Assembly: GCA_947044405.1 (NCBI GenBank)
Contig: CAMRHE010000133.1
Span: forward strand, 2,046,001 to 2,110,000
Source of the DNA: Leptodactylus fallax
Taxonomy: Eukaryota; Chordata; Amphibia; Anura; Leptodactylidae
Length of the DNA stretch: 64,000 bases
Reading direction: 5' to 3'
How positions within the stretch are numbered: position 1 is the first letter of the stretch; the number at the start of each line of letters is the position of its first letter. This document shows positions 49,001-60,224 of this stretch, piece after piece. The position numbers and the translations under genes are program-made. The notes beneath the pieces are model-generated. The model did no database searches. It was not told where the DNA came from and was given only the letters and a program-made list of their open reading frames with translations.

Positions 49001-51140
49001 GAAGACCTGAAGAAGTAAGGTATGTCCGTATGCGGTCGCGAAATAGAGATGTAGTGGAGTCTGGGTTAGAAGTATCTACCGAGTATAGAGTAGCATAAGT
49101 CTCTGAAAGCCGCCGCAATTTCAATGGGGAGATTTACTTTGGAGTATCGGGCAGTTGGGATTTGGGGGATATAGGTGGAGGTCTGTTGTATCCGTAGGGC
49201 CCTTGCCAGCGATCGACTACACTTATTACCGAACTCGTAAAAATGTCGCCGACATTTAGCCAGAGTTACTTTAGCTTTATCCATCAGGAAAGAACTTAGT
49301 TCTTCCCGAGTGTGCGCAAGCTGAGTATATGTATCCACAGTCATCTGCCTTTTGTGGAGGGCCTCAAGTGTACGTATTTGTTGTAGGAGAGATTCAATGT
49401 GTGACCGACGCGCTCTCTTTAGGCGAGAGCCATGCTGGATAAGGACTCCACGGACCAAACATTTATGGGCTTCCCATATTACAGGTGGACTGAGCTCCCC
49501 AGTTTCCTCTCTGGTGAAATATTAAGATAAGTGGGTTTTAACATCTGCAAGGATATTCACGTCATCCAGGAGCGAGGTGTTAAGCTTCCATTGTCGTTGG
49601 AAAGGGATAGGGGACTGCAGCAATAAGGTTATTGTAACCAGGGCATGATCTGAAAATGTAATATTGTCAATAGATGCAGACAGCAGAGTGGAGGTCCCGA
49701 TGGCGGAGGAACAAGTAGTCAATACGAGAATAGCGATTGTGAACCGTAGAGTAATATGAGTAATCCCTAGCCGTGGGATGTAACAGTCGCCATGAGTCAA
49801 TAAGTTGGTGTGAGTAATTCTCTATGGAAACTACGCAGGAGTGAGATAGTTGCTAGAGGAACCCGAAGAAGAGTCAAGGGTAGGGTCCAGGACTAGGTTC
49901 AGGTCGCCCCCAACCACCAAGATCCCCTCTACAAAATTGTCAAGCATCTCTAAATAGGTGTGGAGAGCAGGACCCTGACCAGAATTTGGGAGAGAGAGCG
50001 AAGCAAAAGTATATGTCTGAGATGCAATACGTCCCTTCACCATAACGAATCTGCCCTCCCCATCAATGCGAGTCCCCAAATGCATCCAACCCAGTGATCT
50101 AGCAATCAATGCTAGTCCCTCTAGATTTGGGGTCTGGAGAAGGACTATGATATGCGTGCGGAAACCAAGCGCTCGAGAGCTTGAATGGTTTGTGGGAGCA
50201 ATATTGTGTTTCCTGCAGGAACACTATATGTAAATGCCTACCTTTGAGTAGGTTGAAAAGGATGGAGCGCTTTCCGGGACTATGCAACCCCCTAACATTG
50301 AGGGATCTGACCTCGATAGAAGTCTGCCGGCCTGGGGCCGTCATTCCCAAATCCTGCCGCTGGACAAAAGAGAAAGGGGGGGAGCAACGAGAAGAGAGAA
50401 AAAAAAAAAGGGTGGGGTGGTGGGGGAAGGAGCGGAGAAGGAGAGGACAGAGAAACGCAAGATGTGGCAGAAGGGGGGGGGGGAGGGGAAGAGGGATCAG
50501 TGGGTGGTAAGAGAGGAAATGAGGTATAGGGGATAGACAGATCAATTCACCTCAGTACAAAGAGGTGAGCTCTCAGATGAGAGAGAGGGGGGCGAGGGTA
50601 ACAAGTGGACGAGCACAATAAGAACCCCGCGAGTGCAATTAATAATATCTTCCTGCTACCCCCAATCGCCAGCAAAAGAGGGCGAGAGGGAGTGGCACGG
50701 AGACCAAGACAAGCCATAGTCTATAATAACATAACATCAAAAAAGAGTCTATAGGAAACTAGGGAGAATTACTGAGTCCCTTCAATGAGGACAGCCAGTA
50801 CGGCTACTAGGTGAGGCTGCAAGGAGCAACACAGCTCCAGCAGTCTCCTCCGTGGGCATCATAGTATAATAAGCAATTTCCCAAGAAGCAACAAAAGTAA
50901 ACCTTATAACTGGGATATTAAAGGCATCAAAACGGAAGGACAGTGAAACCTGATAACGTCCTCCTAATGAAAGAACAGATAAGTTCTTCAATATGAGCCG
51001 GGAGTCGTCAAGCCTCCGTAGGGAGGTGGCGAGGTAGGTTAATATGATACCAGGGAAGAATTGCTAGGCCCTGTCAATGTAAACAACTATTAAGGCAACT
51101 AAGCGGGGCCGTGATGGGCAATAAAGCTCCAACAGCACAG
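46062..51140 (-). mobile_element. L1/Tx1-clade LINE, 5'-truncated, fused to a viral-type sequence (copy 4)
   Basis: About 5.1 kb LINE on the minus strand with a 20-base poly(A) tail (T run 46062-46081). ORF2 is at 46568-50360 and a pyrimidine-rich region lies between it and about 51140. ORF1 is missing. Instead of genomic flank, the 5' end joins a partial viral-type nucleoprotein (51141-51654) in the same orientation. The combined unit 46062-51654 is flanked by T-rich DNA on both sides, so a target duplication could be hidden in homopolymer. I found no certain one. Confidence 0.9.
46568..50360 (-). pseudogene. LINE copy 4 ORF2 (endonuclease and reverse transcriptase), frameshifted
   Basis: The endonuclease starts in 50099-50360 (VRSLNVRGLHSPGKR, HIVFLQETQY). 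It continues at 49831-50109 (VVGGDLNLVLDP) and 49522-49800 (TFSDHALVTI). The linker is at 49066-49458. The RT is at 48441-49124 (MATGKAPGLDGLPL, PKPGKDPLLCPSYRPVSLLN) and 47497-48483 (NGTRQGCPLSPLIFIL, AAYADDLLFFL, with YADD near 48207-48218). It continues at 47237-47776 and 46568-46908 (MLHIFWSCNVLSSFW, part of the terminal knuckle). At least six frame changes occur. Some coincide with G runs, such as 46530-46541 and 47251-47259. Confidence 0.92.
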
Positions 51141-51654
51141 CCTGTTAGAATGACATCCAAGGTCCGCTAAGATCCTCTCAAAGTATGCCTGTAATGCAGT
51201 CTCGCTCCCTCCTCTCCGGATGATAGAAGGCACTACATGTTTAGGATTTCCCTCCTGTTTAATGAGATGGACCTCGGTGTACATGGCCGATAATCCGCTC
51301 TTTTGGGTGATCGCATCCAGTCCTGCGGTGTTGTTAACTAACCCCGTGAACAAATAAGAGAGTAAGCAACTCATCCTGAAGACATCGGGATGGATTCCCC
51401 TCATCTGCCCAATGTTCATACAAAAGCTCTAGACATCCAGCCCTCAACAAGGTGGTAAATGTTGAAGGACATAGTATTCTACGGTAGATAGCTTCTTCTG
51501 GAGCTAATGCTGACCCTGGAGCAGATCTCACTTTACTCATATCTCCCACATGGACTCTGGAGCACACCTAATGCCTCTTTAGTACTCCTATACATTATTC
51601 TCCAATCCCAGTTCCAGTCCTATCCAAGTTGATCTCCAATTCTCCCTCCTTCTC
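51141..51654 (-). pseudogene. Endogenous viral element: nucleoprotein-like 5' half, fused to LINE
   Basis: Clear relative of the sequence at 39698-41360. On the minus strand a start codon lies at 51593-51595, 59 bases from the 5' end; both copies share the 5' untranslated phrase 'gataggactgga'. Reading follows copy 1 through FRMSCLLSYLFTGLVNN and ETALQAYFERIL, with a few frame changes, and stops matching near 51141, about residue 150. There LINE sequence begins. The viral 5' end is intact while its 3' half is missing, the reverse of ordinary 5' truncation. I interpret this as template switching from LINE RNA to viral mRNA during target-primed reverse transcription. The family caveats given for the first copy apply. 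Confidence 0.66.
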
Positions 51655-51867
51655 TTTTTTTTTTTTTTTTTTTTTTTTATGTATATCACTGTCTGTCACT
51701 GTGTGTGGATGAAGGGATGCGGATGCCCTTTTGGGACCCTCCCGACGTTTAGGGGATAGAGTTGTGTAGCCATTAGATTCCCTCCTTCCTGGCCCTCGGT
51801 CCTCCTCTGTTTCTGTGGAGGTGGATCAGTTGTAGGTTCTGGAAGTACTTTGGGGCGAGAGCTCAGG
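51655..51867 (-). other. A-tailed fragment of unknown origin
   Basis: A 24-base T run (51655-51678) followed by about 190 bp. On the minus strand this reads as the 3' end of an A-tailed sequence with an open stretch (51696-51860; LPEPTTDPPPQKQRRTEGQE). It resembles the tail of a retrotransposed RNA into whose A tail the LINE-virus chimera inserted. I do not recognise the encoded phrase. Confidence 0.4.
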
Positions 51868-52721
51868 AGTAGGGTTGAGCGAATCCATCGAAGTTCGGGT
51901 TCGAAGAGTTTGGCCAAAAGTTTAGTACGGGTACCCGGGTATGTAATAGGGCAAGTGCCCTGCAAAAAATCGTGTAGGGAAAATAACATTAAAAAAAAAA
52001 AATTTTTGGAGGAGGTAGCCAACACTTTAACTACTCACAGCCAAGTCCTGTGGGATCCATGACTGGTTCATCTTAATGAACGTAAGTATTTCCACGTTCG
52101 CTGTGGATCGGTGGATCCTCTTCTCGGTGTTGACACCCCCTGCGGTGCAGAACACACATTGATAGGTCACTTGCCGCAGGGCAGGCCAGCACCTCTAAGG
52201 CATAGAGGGCAAGCTCTGGCCATGTGTCCATTTTACCAACCCAGAAATTGAACGGGGAGGACTCATCACTCAGTACCAGGAGACGTGTTGACAGATGCTC
52301 ATCCACCATGTGAGTCAAGGTGTGCGCTAGGAGACAGTGTGTATACAAACGGTTATTACTGTGCTAGGAGACGTAGTTTAGTAATTGCCTGAAAAGGGCA
52401 ATTATTTATAGACTAACTGCCCCTCATAGTATCCGGCTCCTCTACCTAGCTGCACTTAAAAGGACAAATATTACATTTAGATAAGGCCCTGACTGTCCCT
52501 ATCTCTAGCTGCAGCCTCTCCCTACCTAGCCTAACTAGCTGAAAAGGCGATGGAACCTGTGACCCTGTGTCTTATACAGAGGGGGGTCACATCTCCCGTC
52601 TGGCCCATACTAGACATGTCTGTGGGCTTAAAGCTGGTTGGCTGCTCAGCTTTAGGGATGAGCCGAACACGAACTGCTCGGCATAGCCCCGAACTGTTGG
52701 GTTCTGGTTCTCATCACTACT
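51868..52721. mobile_element. Putative non-autonomous DNA transposon
   Basis: The left end 'agtagggttgagcgaatcc' and the reverse complement of the right end 'agtagtgatgagaaccaga' are similar, with gaps. The inner subterminal parts also share 'gttcgggttcg' against 'cccgaactgttggg'. 'Agtagggttgagcga' is a common start of non-autonomous repeats in frogs. It has no coding capacity. The family is not assigned and the target duplication is unclear. Confidence 0.5.
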
Positions 52722-53102
52722 GTCTACAGTAGAGTATCCAAAGTCAATTCCAGATCCTCTAAACCGGTCAAGATATATTTTGGATACTTTCCTGTGATGT
52801 TTTGGGCTCATGCTTGCCATAATCAGTACACTGGAGACCACTCCAGGTTATGGGTTCAATGGATCCTTGACATTTGTGTTTTTAAGTTGTGTTTTTTTTT
52901 TTACCCTAATATGAAGATGCATCCTCATAAATTTTTTAAACATGCAGACAATGTAGAATTTTTGTTCGGGACAGACTTTTACAAAATTGCTTTGTGAACT
53001 TGCGTCTTCAAGTTACCAATGGTGCAGTCCATGTAGATTTGATGCTAGGCAGGTAAAAAAAAAAAAAGCTACAAATGTGGTGATGTGGTGTATCTTGTAG
53101 AT
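52722..53102. repeat. Repeat R1, copy C, left piece
   Basis: Matches copies A, B and D from 'agtagagtatccaaagtc' onward, including 'ggtcaagatatattttggatact' (37846 in copy B). The first 100-150 bases of R1 are missing. It ends with TTGTAGAT (53095-53102), the target duplication of the next element. Confidence 0.83.
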
Positions 53103-54567
53103 CACAGGTGTCAAACACAAGGCCCGCGGGCCGAATCCGGCCCGCTGCCTTCTGTTATCCGGCCTGGCACTTATCTGGCCCGTAGGGCTGCGGCATTTTT
53201 TGTTGTCTATGTACATTATGTAATGTAAACCAGCCCAGGACAGGCCGCTTAAAAAAAAAAACAAAGCTACGCGATACCTGTCCTGGGCTGGTTTACAAGA
53301 CTTCTGCATGTCAGCGCAGGCGGCGATACAGTGATGTCATCACGCCGCCTACGCTGACACACAGACAAGAGGAGGCGGCTGCATCAAGGCATCGCAGGTA
53401 AGTGAAGATAAGTTTTTTTTATATATATAAATAGGCCGTTGCCTGCTGGAGTATCCCCGGCACGTAACGGCCTATTTACTTATCGATCCCCGCTGCTGGT
53501 CGTGGCCGCCCCCGCTTCCCCTTCTGCTATGGGACGCAGAAGCGGTTGTGTGCAGGAGCGGGGATGGTAAGTGAGGCCGTGGCCGCCGAACCCCATGAAA
53601 TACTACTATTATTATACTCCGGGGACTTTTCAGACCCCGGAGTATAATAATCGGAGACCCCGGGGAGGTGATAAACATAAAAACCAGAGTTACTCACCTC
53701 TCCGGCGATCCGATGCTGCTCCCAGCCGGCTTCGGTCTTCTTTGGTGACGTCCCAGGCGTCACGTGAGCTAGGCCGACGTCATTATGTCGCGACGCCGGT
53801 CTGTGCGACATTGAAGAAGGCCGAACGCAGGGAGCACAACGGAGCCCAGGTAAGTAACACGGATTTTTATGTTTGTCACCACCTGGGTCTCCAATCATTA
53901 TACTCTGGGGTCTGAAAAGACCCCAGAGTATAATAATAGTTCATGGATGGGGGGGTCACTATGGGGCATAATAATAATAATAATAGTCCTTTAATAGTCC
54001 CACAGTGGGGAAATTCAGTAATACCATGTGCAGGGGCCACTGTGGACTATAATACCGTTTGCAGGGGCCACTATGGGGCATAATACCAATGCAGGGGCCA
54101 CTAAGGAGCATAATACCGATTGCAGGGGCCACTATGGAGCATAATAACGTGTGCAGTGGCCACTATGGAGCATAATACCATGTGCAGGGGCAACTATTGA
54201 GCATAATACTGTGTGCAGGGGCCACTGTGGGGCGTAATACCGTGTGCAGAGGCAACTATAGAGCATAATACCGTTTGCAGGGGTAAACAGTATTTGTATA
54301 GTGCTTAATTTTTTATATATTCAGAAAAGGATGAGGATAGTATGTAACATGCCAATGTCTTAGATTTTAACAATACATTATGTTCTTCCTGGTTGACCTC
54401 AAAGGGCTGATTGTAACAGTAGTAATGTACAAATGTAACTTCTGCTTAATAGCTCGCTTATCTGTTAAGGAGAAGTTACTTTTATACATGTGTAAAATAA
54501 TCTTGGCCCTTCAAGGTACCCCGTGAGGCTGAAGTGGACCCCGGAGAAAATGAGTTTGACACCCCTG
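53103..54567. mobile_element. Non-autonomous hAT-type transposon
   Basis: The left end CACAGGTGTCAAAC and the reverse complement of the right end, CAGGGGTGTCAAAC, match in 12 of 14 bases. The exact 8-bp duplication TTGTAGAT flanks it (53095-53102 and 54568-54575). The interior is GC-rich at the left, with CpG-rich text such as 'ggcccgcgggcc', and shows no transposase. It contains two related palindromes (53608-53651 and 53897-53934) and a 31-bp minisatellite (54006-54283). Confidence 0.88.
54006..54283. repeat. 31-bp minisatellite, about nine units
   Basis: Units of about 31 bp resemble 'ccactatggagcataatacc' plus 'gtgtgcagggg'. Eight full units (54037-54283) and a divergent one before them vary by a few bases each. 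The array lies inside the hAT-type element. Confidence 0.9.
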
Positions 54568-55685
54568 TTGTAGATGGTATTAGACATGGATTTTAATTCC
54601 TGGTAACTGCGCATTACACCACACCACGAGTATGTACTGTGTACACGACCCCCAAGTAGGATCATGTGGCAATTTTTCAACTTCTAGGTTTGGGGATACA
54701 TTTGTAAACACTTATCAATTTGTCAGAAAACCAGCCACTCTCCCTTCTGACTTCCACAGTGTGTGTTGGGAGGTTTGTGGCATAATGAACATATCTTTCT
54801 TGTCAATGTCCAATCTTGCTGCTAGAAAATTAATATTTTATCCATATGCAAATAAGCTGCTCGGTGCACCCGGGAGTGGCCGTGTCTGCCACAGCACTCT
54901 GTTTTACCTGTGGTCGTTGCATATCCGAACCTGTCAATCTTTGTTGGGTGGTGCTGGGTGGTGACCACAGATGAATAAAGGTGCTCCGAAACAGGTGACT
55001 GTCCCACGGGGGGCACTGAAACTAATTTGAATACAGATTAAAAGTTGATTTTCCGAGCAGCAACATTACACTTTGACACACAGGTATATTCACTCTGCCT
55101 CCAAGTACATCTACAACTGCATATAAGTGGTTTAGTGTTGGCGGTTGACTCTAAAGATTTATAGACAGGTTTTTTAGTGTGGTGTTTGTAATTCCGCATA
55201 CCTTACTTGAGTAATTGACTTTTTTCGTGGCCATATTTTAGCTCTCTTGTGCCCATTTGTTTGTGTTCTAAATTTTTTTAGTAAAAGTTGTATTTATATT
55301 TTTTTTCTGAGATACTCTGCAGTAGTTCTGTTCCATTCTCTGGAGTTGCAACCAATGTCTATAACATGACAACTGGTATATTTTATATAGCCTTGAATTT
55401 TATGTCCTTGGAATGAATTGATTTTGTTTCGAGATTATTAGCATTTGACCTCTATAAAATCCACATTTTATAATTGCTGGCATATGCTATGGGGTTTTGA
55501 CTTGCATGGAAGCTTGAAGTTTACATTGCCAAAATGAGATTCTTGTCAAAGGGGGCATTCACCTTACTTAGTGTCTGTTGCTAACATTCGTGACACTATT
55601 GACCGGTCATAAATCCATTTGATTTCAATGGGATTTGTCCTGTTGTCAGTGTTTGTCTTCACCAAATCTGTCAGGTCCGACATCT
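54568..55685. repeat. Repeat R1, copy C, right piece
   Basis: R1 resumes with TTGTAGAT and 'ggtattagacatgga', then follows copies A, B and D through 'gcacccgggagtggccgtgtctgcca' and 'gaccacagatgaataaaggtgc'. It ends near 55685, where PLE tail sequence begins. Confidence 0.85.
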
Positions 55686-56181
55686 TCGCATTTCGGGGAC
55701 TGGCGCCCCTTTTTCAAGTGCAATTCAATAAAACTAGAAGTGGTCAATGAAAATACAATAAAATGGCTAATACAATCAAGGGGCTAAAAAATACAAATAC
55801 ATTAAAAAACAGCAAAGAACTATTAATTTAAGAACTATACATACAAGTCTATAAAAAACTGAGGTAAAGGTTATTGTGATATTTGATTAAACAATTAGAA
55901 TAAACCTTGTCAATTATGGTTACTGATACACTACATATGTAAATAACTAATTAGAATAACAGGGAATGTAGTGTTGAGTCTTAATCTTATGTGTCTAAGC
56001 AAGTGTTAAAGCTTGTTTGCATATCAATTGTATTGAATAACATTACAATGAGTATGGTTCTTCTAGATAGTAAATGCATTAATACAATTAATGTGAAGAT
56101 TTAATACAGATGAATACTTGTGGGAGGATGTCTCAAAACTTCAATAAGAGAATCTGTAATTCACTTACCACTTGTTGATAT

Positions 56182-56583
56182 TGTGAGGGTTAAAATATAA
56201 TTTGTATTATATCCTATACACTGTATATACAGAGAGTGAAATAGTCTGCAGATAGCCTGCATAGTTTAGAGATAGGAAGCACAGGCACTAAGTCTGGGAC
56301 GGCACTCAAGAGTTTTGCTGTTCTCAGGAAAGATAAGGGAATGTTATGAGAAACTGTGTAAATCTGCCTAGTAGCGGAACCGGAAGGACCAAATATGTAC
56401 ATTGGTCACATGATTATTGTGTAACCAGCTTGTCTTAAATGCTGTATGAATTATGCAATAAATGAAACCATTCTTACTAGATACCTGGGTGTGTCTGTAC
56501 GTTTGTTTCCCGAGCTCGATACCTGTTCTTTACTTAATTAGGATTACGGTGACATCCATCCCGGGGGGACTTAACCCCTGACA
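56182..56583. repeat. Solo LTR with 4-bp target duplication
   Basis: 402 bp beginning TGTGAGGGTTAA and ending TTAACCCCTGACA, a near-perfect terminal inverted repeat with TG...CA ends. ATAT flanks both sides (56178-56181 and 56584-56587). 'gcaataaatgaaacc' near 56456 gives an AATAAA signal on the plus strand, so the LTR is probably plus-oriented. No internal retroviral sequence adjoins it, so it likely formed by recombination between two LTRs. A 4-bp duplication fits gammaretrovirus-like or some Gypsy elements. Confidence 0.8.
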
Positions 56584-57217
56584 ATATCTTGGCTGACTAA
56601 ACAGAGGTCCGCTGTAGATGTTTATATAAGGATGTTACAAAAGAGGACTTAAGCGAGCTCAAAAAGGAATGCGCAGGCGCTGTAACAGGGGAGAGTTCCC
56701 TCCACGTGTAGTATGAGATTGGCGTTCTATTTTCTCCAGTGGACATGCATCAGATCAATATTACTATATAGTGAAGACTATTCCTCCAATACGCAATGCT
56801 GAGACACTGGAAGATTGTAAATTGTGTTGGCATATTGTAAACTGTGCTGGCATGATTACTCAGCGCTATCTCACTACAGTGCTAGTAATAGATCTTATAC
56901 TGTATATTAAAAGGGTGATGCACCTTATTTAACAATTTAAATAGAGGAAGATAGTGTAGATAAAAATATATATACTGTACATAAAAATAATAGACACCGT
57001 GCATGTTATATATAGTGAAAAAATACATGTAAAAAGGGAAAGTGCATGAAAAGACAAACTAATAAATGAACGAAAAATAAGACAAGGATACACTGACAAA
57101 ATATAAAAAATAGGGGAAAACATAGAGAAATACAGTAAGTATGGTTACACTATATAATCGTAATATATCATACAGTAGGACTAACCACACAGAACAGGTA
57201 TACAAAATTATGGGTAG

Positions 57218-57693
57218 TGTAAGTATGTGAGCCAGAGGGCGCTGTTGAGCGACCCAGGCCAGGCCAGAAAAGGCCCTCAGCCACGCCTTTGGGTGGTGGC
57301 ACGTAACTCCAGGAGGGCTGGAGTGTCCTGCAGGAAGCGGTGGACCAGCTAGGACAGAGAGAGAGGCTCTGTCCCAAAAGGGCTGGCGTCCACAGGGGTG
57401 GACCAGCTAGGACAGAGAGAGAGGCTCTGTCCCAGAAGGGCTGGCGTCCACAGAGGACTGTTGCTGGAGCTGAGCAACAGTCAGGACAGTTAGGGGCTCA
57501 AGATGTGAGTTAGGCCCTGACTGTGGCATAGGTTTTTTGTTGTTTTGTTATGTTGCAGTTAAGCTGAATAAAGCCACGTTTATTTTACACTTGGACCGTC
57601 TGAAAGTTATCTTTCCGGCGCCCAGTACCATGAACCACCGCTGTCCGGACCAGGAAAAGCCGACATTTTGAGTTTAATTCCCCCAAGTTGTCA
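57218..57693 (+). repeat. 5' LTR
   Basis: Begins TGTAAGTATGTGAGCCAGAG and ends near AAGTTGTCA. It contains a 58-bp tandem duplication (57340-57397 and 57398-57455, 'gtggaccagctaggacagag') and AATAAA at 57567-57572. It differs from the 3' LTR by about ten substitutions and one indel. Confidence 0.9.
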
Positions 57694-58010
57694 CATATGG
57701 TGGAGAATCGCGCACATAAAGAGATCCACGCAAGTCCTGGAAGACAAGTGGTTTGTGATTGCAGTACTGCAAAGTGTGCATTGTGGCCTACAGCTGGAAG
57801 AAATCTGATTTCAACTGAAGAAACCCAGGAGGGGGTGAATGAATTGCAACATAGCAAGGTGTTTGTAAAACCTGGTGAAAGTAAAACTCTGGAAGAGGAA
57901 TCCAGGGAATGGACTTTGTGTATACTGTGGCACAGAAGTCTGTGAAGTGGTTTTGCTGCCGGTTGAACCCAAGGTTGCTGTGGAATATTGTGTAATCTTG
58001 TTAGTAAACC

Positions 58011-58615
58011 ATGGGCAAGAAAAAGAGAATTTCAGCTTGTAAAAAAGCAGAGAAGTCATGCACAGGTTTATTAGTGCAGCAGTCTGAATGCAGAGAGATA
58101 CAAAACCCGGAACAGATCATGTGGAGTGCAAGTAAAGATAAGGGGTTGCATGAGAGTGACTCAGTGTTTCTAAAGCACCTCTGTTCTATGATTATGTCCC
58201 TACTGAGTGTATGTCTCATATTGGAGTGCATCAAAGCGCCAAAGATGAAAATATTATGGTGCAGCAGCTTCAAGATGAAATTAAAACCATCAGGTTCATT
58301 TATGAAGATGAAATATCTGATTGGAAATGGCAACTTGAGGTATCAGAAAAAGAGAACCTTAAGTTAAAAAAAGAGCTTGAAACTATAAAGAGTTCATCTC
58401 CTAGTCATTGTGAAAATGTGGTACTGGGTTTGCCTGGAATGGACTGTGTCACTAAGAAGGAGTTTGCTGATTTGAAATGTGCTCTAGCTAATAAAGTTGT
58501 ACAGAGTGTAGAGCAAAACCAAGTGCTTGAGGAGCAATTGCAGGATTTAAAGGAGCAGCATGTCCAAGACTCCATTGCCAAAGAGAGTGTCATTGAAAAA
58601 TTAAGAGAACCTTGA
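58011..58615 (+). pseudogene. LTR element first coding region, coiled coil of unknown source
   Basis: A start at 58011 (MGKKKRISACKKAEKSC) leads into a Lys-rich segment. A frame change near 58210 continues to 58615 with heptad-like coiled coil (MVQQLQDEIKTIRFIYEDEI, VLEEQLQDLKEQHVQD). I cannot identify it. It may be another captured host coiled-coil protein or the element's own gag replacement. A further frame change near 58617 links it to the myosin-like part. Confidence 0.5.
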
Positions 58616-58889
58616 AACTGCTAAACGTGAGAAGTGAATTTTTGCAGTGTGTCAGAATGTTTGGATGACCAAGTGAGGAAGTGTGAAAAACTTTCGGCTG
58701 CATTAATTGACAAAATGAAATTGCAGAGCTGAGGAAACTGGCGAAGCAGAGCTGGAGCTGGAGTTCTGGAACAAAGAGAAAGGGAACTCAAAGCTAGAAT
58801 ATGCAGCCTGGAGAGGGCGCTGTCAGGATCTGGTGAAGATAAAGAGAAATTGTCTGTTTTGGTGCAAAATAAAGACAAAGAGTTGATGG

Positions 58890-60198
58890 AGATGTCGTCT
58901 GTCCATGCTCAAAGTGCAAGCCTTATAGGAGAGTCACAAAAAAGTAGAGACTCAACTTCAAGAGCTGAAACTAAAAGTCACAGAAGGGGACAGGTTTCAA
59001 GCAGAACTGCTAGACAAGGCAAACACGTCTGCAGGTGGAATTGGATAATGTCACAGGGCTTCTTTCTCAAGCAGACAGTAAGTTTATCAAACTTTACAAA
59101 GATTTTTCTACACTAGAATCTCTGCTTCAGAACACTCAGGAACTTTTGCAAGAAGAAACCCGTCAGAAGCTTGACCTTAGTACAAAACTAAAACAAATGG
59201 AAGATGAGAAAAATGGTTTCCTTGAGCAACAAGAGGAAGAGGAGATAGCGAAAAGAGATTTGACAAAGCAGATTTCAACACTACAGGCTCAGGCGACTGA
59301 TATGAAAAAAAAAATGGAGGATAGTATTGGGTCCTTGGACTCTGTTGAAGAACTAAAGGAAAAGGAGCTAGAAGCTACAAATCAACGGTTTGAGAAGAAG
59401 GTTGCTGCTTATGACAAACTTGAGAAGATGAAAATTAGACTGCAGCAGGAACTAGAAGATGTAGGTGTAGATCGTGATCATCAACGTCGAATGGTGTCAA
59501 ATTTGGAAAGGAAGCAGAAAAAGTTTGATCAGCTGCTTGGTGAAGAGAAGACTCTTTCTGCTAGATATGCAGAAGAACGTGACCATGCTGAAGCAGAGGC
59601 CCTTGAATTGAAAGCCGAGATAGAGAGGCTCAACAAGCAACTGCGCACTGAAATGGAGGATTTGGTTAGCTCCAAGGATGAAGTTGAGAAAAACCTGGAA
59701 TCTGTGCAGATATTGTATGAGAACAAAGCTAATGCTTATGAGATGCTGGAAAAGGCCAAGAGAGAATTGGACCTCCAGACAGAAGACATGAGGATTCAGT
59801 TTGAAGGAAACCTGTCTAATTTATCTGCTGAGATTGTAGATCTAAAAATGATTGTTGCTAAATTAAAGGTGCAAGTGAACAAGCAGGAGGAAATCAAGAA
59901 ACAGCTGGAGTTTCAGATGGGTCAAGTGAAGCGTGAATCAGAAATAAAGTTGGAAGAGCGCACTTCTCAGATTGAACAGTTAAAAACCGAAGTGGAATCT
60001 AAAAAAGAAGAATTGGATCGATTGCAGCAGTCTTTATCCAATACTGAACAGTCGGCATCTGCACTATCTTCAAAGCTGGCAGCACTAGAAGATGAGAGAG
60101 ACTCGCTGCAGAGCCTGTTAACCTCTAAAGAATCAGAGCTGTTATCCCTGAAAAATGTGATTCAAGAAATAGTCTTTATTCAACCAAGAGCAAGATAA
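58890..60198 (+). pseudogene. Captured non-muscle myosin II heavy chain coiled coil, plus unknown coiled coil
   Basis: The 387-codon open frame at 59035-60198, with its lead-in in another frame (58940-59034, KKVETQLQELKLKVTEGDR), follows the tail rod of MYH9/MYH10-type myosin. [61 protein letters not shown] and [14 protein letters not shown] are near-identical to the vertebrate protein. The similarity ends near 59694; a stretch of about 20 myosin residues is missing at about 59600. From 59700 to 60198 another coiled coil continues in frame ([20 protein letters not shown]) that I cannot assign. There is no motor domain. A stop at 60198 ends it. Confidence 0.85.
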
Positions 60199-60224
60199 GA
60201 GAGCCACTGAGATACGGGACTTGA

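Noticed and set aside
53580..53940. Open frames within the GC-rich part of the hAT-type element
   Set aside because: Palindromic, CpG-rich sequence gives long frames on both strands; no transposase or other motif is present.
54037..54283. CRISPR-like array
   Set aside because: The units are contiguous 31-bp tandem copies without unique spacers, in a vertebrate transposon.
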